NCBI GenBank assembly: GCA_900770835.1
Contig: CAAGLQ010000003.1
Coordinates: 1-15,337, forward strand
Length of the DNA: 15,337 nucleotides
Origin: an uncultured Parabacteroides sp.
Lineage (GTDB): Bacteria > Bacteroidota > Bacteroidia > Bacteroidales > Tannerellaceae
Direction of reading: 5' to 3'
Both the position numbers and the translations under genes were made by a program. Positions 8,801 through 14,394 of this stretch are shown one piece after another (the stretch's first letter is position 1; each line of letters begins with the position of its first letter). Under the pieces are notes generated by a model that made no database searches, was not told the origin of the DNA, and saw only the letters and a program-made list of their open reading frames with translations.

Positions 8801-9326
8801 GCTGGCGCAAACAGGGAAGTTCGTAGAGATAGCAGGAGAAAAGATTTTTATCAGTAATACTCCTGAAAAAGCACGCAAGAAAACCTCAAATAAGTGGTTT
8901 GAGACGCAGGACAGTATCAGTTATTGGGAGGATTTTGCTAAGCCAAAAGTGGTATGGGCAAGACTTATGAGGTTATCACAGTCTGAGATAAACGCTTTCC
9001 CCCGTTTTTGTGTAGCACCCACTGGCGTATTAGTAGTTGATAGTTTATGTTTTTTTACGGGAAATAACATTGAAAGAATATGCGCAGAATTGAATTCAGA
9101 ATATGCAACTTGGTATTTTTTCAATAATGTAGCAACATTAGATAATGGTGGATTCCAAATGAGACAACAATATATAGAGAATATACCATTACCTCATATT
9201 TATGAATCTTACGAGAATATTGATGCCGCTATCTATAATGCTTTTGGTTTCAATATGGATGAGATTTCCTATATACGTGAAATAATTGCTAAAAGAAAAA
9301 GCGAAATCTTGTCAGGAATAAGATAG
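5886..9326 (+). CDS. Eco57I-type adenine-specific DNA methyltransferase with C-terminal target recognition region
   Basis: A 1146-residue enzyme predicted to transfer methyl from S-adenosylmethionine to N6 of adenine, protecting host DNA. The N-terminal 400 residues include IAIYEVELTDKV at 61-72, a common start in Bacteroidetes members; it hints at a PD-(D/E)xK fold but the motif lysine is not clear. GSFYTPREIV lies at 433-442, SAM-binding motif I LDPACGSGAFPMG at 491-503, and catalytic motif IV NPPY at 691-694. Residues from about 860 resemble the TaqI-like specificity domain (IYRGVLTGCNEAFII, LIRPILRGRDIKRY), so no separate HsdS is needed. Translation probably couples to the helicase gene, since the gap is 9 bases and no Shine-Dalgarno is seen. 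The last 130 codons are visibly richer in A and T than the rest. A type IIG enzyme cutting by itself is possible but less likely beside a PLD-helicase. Confidence 0.9.
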   Translation: MNYKQVIESRYNREAWQRLLHDIFLSKVTFYNRPATVHVSSRMAKEAYNLGRISLSDGESIAIYEVELTDKVDIERNRRGIRDMLTSDWRNMGYAGAFLFCYRRNESVLRFSYVSETWGFNKQGKYEKISTDTKRYTYLLGEGRGCRTAIEQFGILKNSKQALSDITAAFSVEALTKQFYKDLFEWYQWAIDENSNVTFPNYVATEEDDKDNLEKKIIRMITRIMFVWFIKQKDLVPNHIFDVDYLSTILKGFDPYSTVNGNYYNAILQNLFFGTLNRAMQDEEGNTRKFATASKRDLKNLYRYAELFTISEQEVIHLFAEVPFLNGGLFECLDKTRYIDGVEQCYNFDGFSRNDARFSDGRYKHRAVVPNNLFFDPEKGLIPILSRYNFTIEENSPEEQQVALDPELLGKVFENLLGAYNPETKETARNQSGSFYTPREIVNYMVDESLISYLGDNDFVRSLFRKDFSFDKTMTDEYRKIISKLKAVKVLDPACGSGAFPMGLLNRMVDIIERLSPEEQIYDLKLFIIENCIYGSDIQSIAAQITKLRFFISLICDCEKDASKPNFGIPTLPNLETKFVSANSLVAKKKRSSQGNLFENPEIESTKEELRSIRHKHFMAKSASAKHRLRVKDQELREKLASLLSDDNNFAPEEAKQLAAWNPYDQNAVSPFFDSEWMFGVTDGFDIVIGNPPYIQLQNNGGELAKLYEHGGYATFARTGDIYCLFYERGWQLLKQGGHLCYITSNKWMRAGYGEKMRAFFATQTNPMMLIDFAGVKIFESATVDTNILLFSKSRNQHKTVCAVTNKQNKDSVKNLSDFVQQQHTVCDFSSSDSWVILSPIEQSIKRKIEAVGTPLKDWNISIYRGVLTGCNEAFIISTEKRDEILANCKDSDERQRTEELIRPILRGRDIKRYGYEWANLYLIATFPARHYDIEDYSSVKDYLLSFAEDNLRNAGYDWIADCYLADFCKQKLAQTGKFVEIAGEKIFISNTPEKARKKTSNKWFETQDSISYWEDFAKPKVVWARLMRLSQSEINAFPRFCVAPTGVLVVDSLCFFTGNNIERICAELNSEYATWYFFNNVATLDNGGFQMRQQYIENIPLPHIYESYENIDAAIYNAFGFNMDEISYIREIIAKRKSEILSGIR

Positions 9327-9362
9327 ACAGTGGAGAGGAAAGCATCTCTGTCTATCTTATTC
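9316..9362. repeat. Perfect 15-bp inverted repeat spanning the methyltransferase stop codon
   Basis: GAATAAGATAGACAG at 9316-9330 pairs exactly with CTGTCTATCTTATTC at 9348-9362 around a 17-base loop. The left arm contains the last codons and the TAG stop of the methyltransferase. Part of the loop, GGAAAGCAT (9337-9345), is also complementary to ATGCTTTCC at 9386-9394, which would allow an alternative fold. No T-run follows on either strand, so it is not a standard intrinsic terminator, though it may still end or stabilise the transcript. Confidence 0.7.
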
Positions 9363-9435
9363 AAAGTATAGCCACGAAACGGCGTATGCTTTCCAAACGC
9401 TGCATGAAGTTGCCTACTATTTTTCATGTATGAGT

Positions 9436-9465
9436 TTTGTTTCTCCGGGGAATTGTCTATTTTTG
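9436..9465 (+). promoter_or_regulatory. Bacteroidetes-type promoter for the yhcG-rmuC-yfcC operon
   Basis: A -33 box TTTG at 9436-9439 and a -7 box TATTTTTG at 9458-9465 match the phylum consensus (TTTG, about 19 bases, TAnnTTTG) with an 18-base spacer. Transcription would begin near 9470, leaving a leader of about 20 bases before the ATG at 9493. This makes the downstream genes independent of the restriction-like operon. Confidence 0.6.
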
Positions 9466-9492
9466 AACGGCTATTAAAAGCCTATCAATGAT

Positions 9493-10029
9493 ATGAGCGA
9501 ACAATTATCCCATACTGTAGAAGACAATCAGCTCTTCTCGCAAATTAAGCAAGTGCTTGACGAAGCACGTCGGCAAGTAGCACGCACTGTCAATACCACC
9601 ATTGTCAATGCCTATTGGCAAGTGGGTAAGTACATTGTGGAGTATGAGCAACAAGGTAAGGGAAGAGCGCAGTTTGGAAAAGATATTATTAACAGATTGT
9701 CACAAAGGCTGGTGAAAGAGTATGGAGGCGGTTTTTCTGCGGCTAATTTGCGCTATATGAGGCAATTTTACTTGACCTTCCCAATTTGTCACGCGCTGAG
9801 TGACAAATTAACATGGACGCATTGGAGAGCCTTATTAAGGGTGCAGGATGAAACAGCTCGCAACTATTATATACAGGAATGTGTAGCTGCCAATTGGAGT
9901 GTTCGTCAAATGGAACGCCAAATCAACACGATGTATTATGAGCGGATGCTGGCAAGTAGAGACAAGGCTTATCTCTCGACACAAGAGGAAATCCGGCAAC
10001 TCCTCTGCGACAATACTAATGACCAATGA
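9493..10029 (+). CDS. DUF1016 (YhcG-like) N-terminal domain protein lacking the nuclease domain
   Basis: 178 residues matching the N-terminal domain of YhcG-family proteins, which in full form are about 350 residues and carry a C-terminal PDDEXK nuclease domain. Visible landmarks are TTIVNAYWQVGKYIVEYEQQ, then GGGFSAANLRYMRQFYLTFP, WTHWRALLRV and WSVRQMERQINTMYYERMLA, all characteristic of the domain. The protein stops in the linker after LSTQEEIRQLLCDNTNDQ. Only 39 bases separate it from rmuC, so the nuclease half is not shifted into another frame but absent. It is probably a truncated gene, though a stand-alone N-terminal protein acting as a DNA-binding or partner protein is possible. YhcG genes are often found near restriction systems in this phylum, which fits the context. 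A 10-bp perfect hairpin sequence lies inside the gene at 9783-9809. A good promoter sits just upstream. Confidence 0.75.
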   Translation: MSEQLSHTVEDNQLFSQIKQVLDEARRQVARTVNTTIVNAYWQVGKYIVEYEQQGKGRAQFGKDIINRLSQRLVKEYGGGFSAANLRYMRQFYLTFPICHALSDKLTWTHWRALLRVQDETARNYYIQECVAANWSVRQMERQINTMYYERMLASRDKAYLSTQEEIRQLLCDNTNDQ

Positions 10030-10068
10030 GATACAATAACTAAGAACAAGTGTGTATAATAGTAATGT

Positions 10069-11343
10069 ATGATGAATGAGATTATCATTATATTGGGCTT
10101 GCTGATCATCATTGTGTTGCAGGTCGTGTGGCGGCCTCGTAGGGATCGGCAGGAGCAGGAGACTTTGGAAAAACTGTTTGCGGAGATGCAACGCTCCTTT
10201 GAACGGATTGAGAAGAATTTCCGGGAGGACTTCCGGCTGAATCGAGAGGAGAGTCGTTTGGTGGCAAAGGATAACCGAGAGGAGTTGGCCGCCTCCTTGC
10301 GGGCGTTCCAAGAGGCATTCGAACGAGGGATTGCCTCCTTCAACCAACTGCAGAAAGAGAAGTTTGAAGCGTTGGATAGGCGGCAACAGGAATGGGTGAG
10401 CCATGCGGAGAAGCGGTTGGAGGAGATTCGGCAAACGGTGGACGAGAAGTTGCAACAGACTTTGAATGAGCGAATCAGCCAGTCTTTTCGGTTGGTCAAT
10501 GAGCAGTTGGCTAATGTGCAAAAAGGATTGGGCGAGATGCAGAGTTTGGCGCAAGATGTGGGTGGCTTGAAACGGGTTTTAAGTAATGTAAAGACACGTG
10601 GCAATATCGGTGAGATCCAGTTGAGCATGTTGTTAGAGCAGCTCTTGGCTCCGGAGCAATATGAGGCGAATGTGCATACACGGAAGGGCTCTGATGCGGT
10701 GGTGGAGTTTGCCGTGAAATTGCCCGGAAAAGATGATGCCCGTGAGTTCGTCTATTTGCCGATAGATGCCAAATTTCCGAAGGATGTGTATGAGCAGCTG
10801 TTGGATGCCTATGATGCGGCCGATCCGCAGCAGATAGAGGCGGCGGGCAAGCAGTTGGAAGCAACCATCAAAAAAATGGCAAAAGATATTTCGGAGAAAT
10901 ACTTGGCTCCACCCGCAACGACCGATTTCGGCATTATGTTCCTGCCGTTTGAGGGTATTTATGCGGAGGTGGTACGTCGTTCAACCCTTTTGGAGGATTT
11001 ACAGCGGAATTATAAAGTAGTTGTTACCGGGCCGACCACGTTGGCGGCTATTCTCAATAGCTTGCAGATGGGTTTCCGCACGTTGGCTATTCAGAAACAT
11101 TCGGGTGAGGTATGGACGATCTTGGGTGCGGTGAAGAAGGAGTTTGAGAAAATTGGTGGTATGTTGGAAAAGGCACAACGTAACTTGCAAACAGCCAGTG
11201 GGCAGATCGAGGAGGTCTTGGGCACTCGCACGCGGGCTATCCAACGGCGGCTGAAAGAGGTGGACACCTTGAGTGATCGGGAGGCACGAGCCATCCTTCC
11301 GGAGATTGGAGCATTAACAGACGAAGAACAGACAATATCATGA
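10069..11343 (+). CDS. rmuC: DNA recombination protein RmuC
   Basis: A 424-residue protein of the RmuC family, linked in E. coli to limiting inversions at short inverted repeats; the fold suggests a nuclease, and the exact activity is uncertain. A single N-terminal membrane helix (IIIILGLLIIIVLQVVW, residues 5-21) anchors it, followed by a long charged coiled-coil to about residue 165 and then the conserved RmuC domain with LKRVLSNVKTRGNIGEIQL, LPIDAKFPKDVYEQLLDAYD, GIMFLPFEGIYAEVVRR, VVTGPTTLAAILNSLQMGFR. Length and motifs are normal. It follows the truncated yhcG gene by 39 bases and its TGA overlaps the next gene's ATG, so all three are one transcription unit. The tandem ATG at 10069-10074 leaves one codon of doubt about the start. 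Confidence 0.92.
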   Translation: MMNEIIIILGLLIIIVLQVVWRPRRDRQEQETLEKLFAEMQRSFERIEKNFREDFRLNREESRLVAKDNREELAASLRAFQEAFERGIASFNQLQKEKFEALDRRQQEWVSHAEKRLEEIRQTVDEKLQQTLNERISQSFRLVNEQLANVQKGLGEMQSLAQDVGGLKRVLSNVKTRGNIGEIQLSMLLEQLLAPEQYEANVHTRKGSDAVVEFAVKLPGKDDAREFVYLPIDAKFPKDVYEQLLDAYDAADPQQIEAAGKQLEATIKKMAKDISEKYLAPPATTDFGIMFLPFEGIYAEVVRRSTLLEDLQRNYKVVVTGPTTLAAILNSLQMGFRTLAIQKHSGEVWTILGAVKKEFEKIGGMLEKAQRNLQTASGQIEEVLGTRTRAIQRRLKEVDTLSDREARAILPEIGALTDEEQTIS

Positions 11344-12923
11344 AAAAGAGACAGATTCCCCACACGTATGTGATCATTTTCTACATTATTCTTTTTTGTG
11401 CCTTACTGACTTGGTTCGTACCGGGTGGACAATACCAAGAGGTCTTGGCAGCAGATGGCACAAAAAGCTTGGTTTATCAACCGGTAGCGCATGTGCCTCA
11501 AACATGGCAACTGTTCGCTGCATTTTATCAAGGCTTTGTGGATAAGGCAGATATAATCGTCTTTATCCTGATTATTGGCGGTGCATTCTGGATTGTCAAC
11601 GATAGCAAGGCGTTTGACATTGGTACGGTGAGCTTCTTGCGGAAGGCACGAGGTATCGAGCGGTATGCCCTGTTCCGTCGCATTGGGGTGGATAACCTGT
11701 TGCTGGTGGCCATCATGTTGCTGTTTAGTGTGTTTGGGGCGGTGTTTGGTATGAGTGAGGAGACGATTGCCTTTTGTTTGGTTTTGGTGCCTATGGCGAT
11801 CTCGATGGGATATGACTCGATCACGGGTGTTTGTATGGTCTTCGTGGCTGCCGCTTTAGGCTTTGCCGGAGCGATTCTCAACCCTTTCACGATTGGCATC
11901 GCTCAGGGATTGGCGGGTCTCCCGCTATTCTCGGGCATTGAGTATCGGTTGTTCTGTTGGTTAGTCATCAATGCGGTCGGTTTCACTTGGATCCTGCGCT
12001 ATGCGGCCAAGGTGAAACGAAATCCGCAACTATCACCCGTTTATGAAGAGGATCAGTATTGGCGTGATTTGCATGGTGGCCAGACCATTGAAGTGAGCTA
12101 TTATACACCCCGTATGGCATGGATCAGCTTTGTCTTACTTGTCATTATTTTGGTGCTATTCGCTATCGCCTATCCGGCTACCACGTTGCGCATTGGTAAT
12201 GAGTCGGTAGAGGGATTGCCTCTTATTCCGTTTTTGACTGTTGCTTTTGGCGTGAGCAGCTGGTTCTGTCTGCGGAAGACGGTACAGCTGTATATTCTTA
12301 ATCTGCTTTTCTTCACCATCTTCTTCTTGGTCGTTGGTGTGATGGGTTATGGTTGGTACATCCTGGAGATTGCAGCATTGTTTTTTGCTTTAGGTATCGC
12401 CGCTGGATTGGCAAATGGGCGTACACCGAATGAACTGGTCAAGCTGTTTTTGGAGGGCTGTAAAGACATTATGAGCGCAGCTTTGGTGGTCGGTTTGGCT
12501 GGTGGTATCATTGTGATGTTGCAAGAGGGTAAGATTATAGACACGATTCTCTATCATTTGGCACAAGGCATGGATGGCTTGGGAAAGGTCGCTACGGTCG
12601 GCATGATGTATGTCATTCAAACACTGATCAATTTGGTGATCCCCTCGGGCAGTGCGAAAGCTGCTCTGACAATGCCAATTATGGCACCATTTTCTGAGTT
12701 GATAGGTCTTTCCAAACAGGCTACTGTAATGGCTTTCCAGTTTGGAGATGGCTTCACCAATATGATCACACCTACTTCGGGCGTCTTGATCGCCGTGTTG
12801 GGTGTGAGTCGTATTCCTTATGATAAATGGTTCCGATGGGCGTGGAAATTCATTCTCTTTTTGGTCATCTTGGGTTTCCTTTTGCTAATTCCCACGGTGT
12901 TGATAGCGTTGAATGGATTTTAG
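11340..12923 (+). CDS. YfcC family (DcuC-type) membrane transporter
   Basis: A 527-residue polytopic inner-membrane protein of the YfcC/DcuC family. Members are annotated as C4-dicarboxylate carriers or basic amino acid antiporters; the substrate here cannot be read from the sequence. The N-terminus IPHTYVIIFYIILFCALLTW followed by FVPGGQY is the family signature, and GMSEETIAF, NPFTIGIAQGLAG, LAGGIIVMLQEGKIID, IPSGSAKAALTMPIMAP and FGDGFTNMITPTSGVL are further conserved stretches. I see a dozen or so hydrophobic segments and no break. The ATG overlaps the rmuC stop (ATGA), implying translational coupling with an unrelated DNA-metabolism gene. A perfect hairpin lies 31 bases past the stop. 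Confidence 0.88.
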   Translation: MKKRQIPHTYVIIFYIILFCALLTWFVPGGQYQEVLAADGTKSLVYQPVAHVPQTWQLFAAFYQGFVDKADIIVFILIIGGAFWIVNDSKAFDIGTVSFLRKARGIERYALFRRIGVDNLLLVAIMLLFSVFGAVFGMSEETIAFCLVLVPMAISMGYDSITGVCMVFVAAALGFAGAILNPFTIGIAQGLAGLPLFSGIEYRLFCWLVINAVGFTWILRYAAKVKRNPQLSPVYEEDQYWRDLHGGQTIEVSYYTPRMAWISFVLLVIILVLFAIAYPATTLRIGNESVEGLPLIPFLTVAFGVSSWFCLRKTVQLYILNLLFFTIFFLVVGVMGYGWYILEIAALFFALGIAAGLANGRTPNELVKLFLEGCKDIMSAALVVGLAGGIIVMLQEGKIIDTILYHLAQGMDGLGKVATVGMMYVIQTLINLVIPSGSAKAALTMPIMAPFSELIGLSKQATVMAFQFGDGFTNMITPTSGVLIAVLGVSRIPYDKWFRWAWKFILFLVILGFLLLIPTVLIALNGF

Positions 12924-12953
12924 AAGGATTGTTTGTGGAATCCGGTCAAATAT

Positions 12954-12976
12954 GCCGGCAGCTAAAAGCTGCCGGC
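12954..12976. terminator. Hairpin between convergent yfcC and integrase genes
   Basis: GCCGGCAGCT at 12954-12963 pairs perfectly with AGCTGCCGGC at 12967-12976 around a 3-base AAA loop. It lies between the yfcC stop and the integrase stop, which face each other, so it can serve both strands. The stem is very GC-rich, but no clean T-run follows on either strand (only ATATTT on the minus side), so termination strength is uncertain. Confidence 0.6.
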
Positions 12977-12988
12977 TCGTGATTGGAT

Positions 12989-14059
12989 TTAGCCGTTTGA
13001 TCGTCGTAGATCTGCGAGAACCGTTGTGTTTGTTGTTTTTACATACACTTCAGTGGTGTTAACCGAAGAGTGCCCTAATAGAATCTTGATAGAGGTTAAA
13101 GGTACACCTTTGGCTGCAAGTTGTGTCGCACATGTTCGTCGGGCTGTATGAGCACTTACTAATTTGGCCGTTTCGTGTTCTCCGATATCTTGCATTATTC
13201 GTTTTGCATAGTCATTGCATGTTTTGTTTGCTCCCAAAAGGAATAAATGTCCCTCCTTCCTTTTGAAGCGACTGAGAATATGTTTGGCTTTTCCTGAAAA
13301 CATTACTGATATAGGTAATTTTATAGGTTTGTTTGTCTTTTGCATACGGAATGATAAGTATAATATACCATCTTCTTCAGAAAGATGTTTATATGTCACG
13401 CTACTTAGGTCTGAATAGCGTAAGCCAGTGTAACAGGCAAAAAGAAAAGCTCCATAATACTCTCTTTGGCTTTTGTTGAATTTGTCGAAATTCGTATGGA
13501 AATGAGTGTCTATTTTCTTTAAGATCGATTCCGACAACGCATATTTTTTAGTCTCTTCCTTTGACACCTTCAGCTCATTGAAAGGGTTGTGCTCTGGTTT
13601 GATGTACCCGATTGAAATAGCAATATGAGTAGCCTTCTTGAGAAATTTCATGTGCTTTGCGATCGTGTTGATCATATTCCCTTTTTCGGAAAGCCATATT
13701 TCGAATTTCTTGAATAGATCATACGAAACATCTTCAAAATCAGCTAATGGTGCAAATAATCGCATTTTATTGGCGGATTCAATATAGGATTCCTTTGTCG
13801 TTTTTTTTATATCAGGGTCATTGGCGACAAGAGACAGAAAATGGCTAAAAGTACCGATCCTGTTTTTGGCCTTGTTTCTTTTCACTTGTGCGACATCAAA
13901 CTCGAATTTATGTTTGAATCGCCCTTTGTTGTTCCCAATACTCTTCATTTTGTCATAATCTCCTCCCAAAGATTCCGTATGACGTTTTTTGCATTTTCTC
14001 CGGTAACCTATGTAGAATAGGAGGGCTGTAATGATAATACCGTTGATTGTCTTGTTCAT
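12989..14059 (-). CDS. Tyrosine recombinase / site-specific integrase, Bacteroidetes type
   Basis: A 356-residue recombinase that cuts and rejoins DNA through a tyrosine. Catalytic residues are in place: R214 in ACYTGLRYSDL, H304 and R307 in HTARRTCATQLAAKG, H330 in LLGHSSVNTT, and the nucleophile Y339 in EVYVK. A SAM-like core-binding domain occupies about residues 45-165. The usual N-terminal arm-binding domain of larger Bacteroidetes integrases (about 400 residues) is missing; instead the first 37 residues start with a hydrophobic run (IIITALLFYIGY) then a basic run (RRKCKKRH). A -7 box just upstream of 14059 supports this start, though the next methionine (residue 38) is possible. It stands alone between yfcC and metK, convergent with the former. 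It may be an orphan from a lost element or a DNA invertase; no partner genes are visible. Confidence 0.88.
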   Translation of the reverse strand: MNKTINGIIITALLFYIGYRRKCKKRHTESLGGDYDKMKSIGNNKGRFKHKFEFDVAQVKRNKAKNRIGTFSHFLSLVANDPDIKKTTKESYIESANKMRLFAPLADFEDVSYDLFKKFEIWLSEKGNMINTIAKHMKFLKKATHIAISIGYIKPEHNPFNELKVSKEETKKYALSESILKKIDTHFHTNFDKFNKSQREYYGAFLFACYTGLRYSDLSSVTYKHLSEEDGILYLSFRMQKTNKPIKLPISVMFSGKAKHILSRFKRKEGHLFLLGANKTCNDYAKRIMQDIGEHETAKLVSAHTARRTCATQLAAKGVPLTSIKILLGHSSVNTTEVYVKTTNTTVLADLRRSNG

Positions 14060-14320
14060 TTTATTTTGCTTTTATTGCGTGCAAAATTAATTTTCCTCAT
14101 AAACTAAATACTTGATTTAATGGGAAATTATGATAAATCGATCTGTTCTCATACATCCTTTATAAGAATTAGTATTAGATATAAGAATTGATGTTGTATG
14201 CGTGTAAAATGTAATGTTTTGAATTGTATTTCATTGTATAAACTGTTATTATTTAAAATTATACGCTTTATAATGCGGCTTTTAGAGCACATATAGCTGC
14301 TTTGTGCCATTCATGATGGC
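14060..14320. other. AT-rich spacer upstream of the integrase, with short repeats
   Basis: No gene is seen. The 120 bases at 14161-14280 contain only 27 G or C by my hand count (about 22 percent), far lower than neighbouring genes. The 10-bp direct repeat TATAAGAATT occurs at 14161-14170 and 14180-14189, start points 19 bases apart. GATTTA (14114-14119) and TAAATC (14134-14139) form a short inverted pair, as do GCACA (14287-14291) and TGTGC (14303-14307). These could be recombinase or regulator sites, but no attachment-site duplicate is visible in the window. Confidence 0.5.
14082..14089 (-). promoter_or_regulatory. Bacteroidetes -7 box for the integrase gene
   Basis: The minus strand reads TAATTTTG, an exact fit to TAnnTTTG. 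The expected start of transcription lies about 18 bases before the ATG at 14059, a normal leader length that supports that start codon. The -33 region is only a partial match (TTTAG). Confidence 0.5.
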
Positions 14321-14359
14321 AAAAAAAAACACGTCGCTAATTAATCATTAGCGACGTGT
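14321..14359 (-). terminator. Intrinsic terminator of metK
   Basis: On the minus strand a 13-bp perfect stem (arms at 14347-14359 and 14329-14341) with a 5-base loop is followed by a run of nine T (14321-14329 read as A on the plus strand). It begins 36 bases after the metK stop codon. This is a textbook Rho-independent terminator. Confidence 0.9.
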
Positions 14360-14394
14360 GATGAATATAAAGTGGAACTATATTGTCTTATTGC

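Noticed and set aside
2544..9326. Canonical DISARM or BREX locus
   Set aside because: No drmA, drmB (DUF1998), brxC, pglZ or brxL gene is in the window; only a helicase and a methyltransferase are present.
5886..9326. Type I restriction shufflon with exchangeable hsdS genes
   Set aside because: There is no separate hsdS gene or silent specificity cassette, and the recombinase at 12989-14059 is over 3 kb away with no matching inverted repeats in the window.
10029..10069. Frameshift hiding the missing YhcG nuclease domain
   Set aside because: Only 39 bases separate the stop from rmuC, and rmuC is full length, so there is no room for the domain in any frame.
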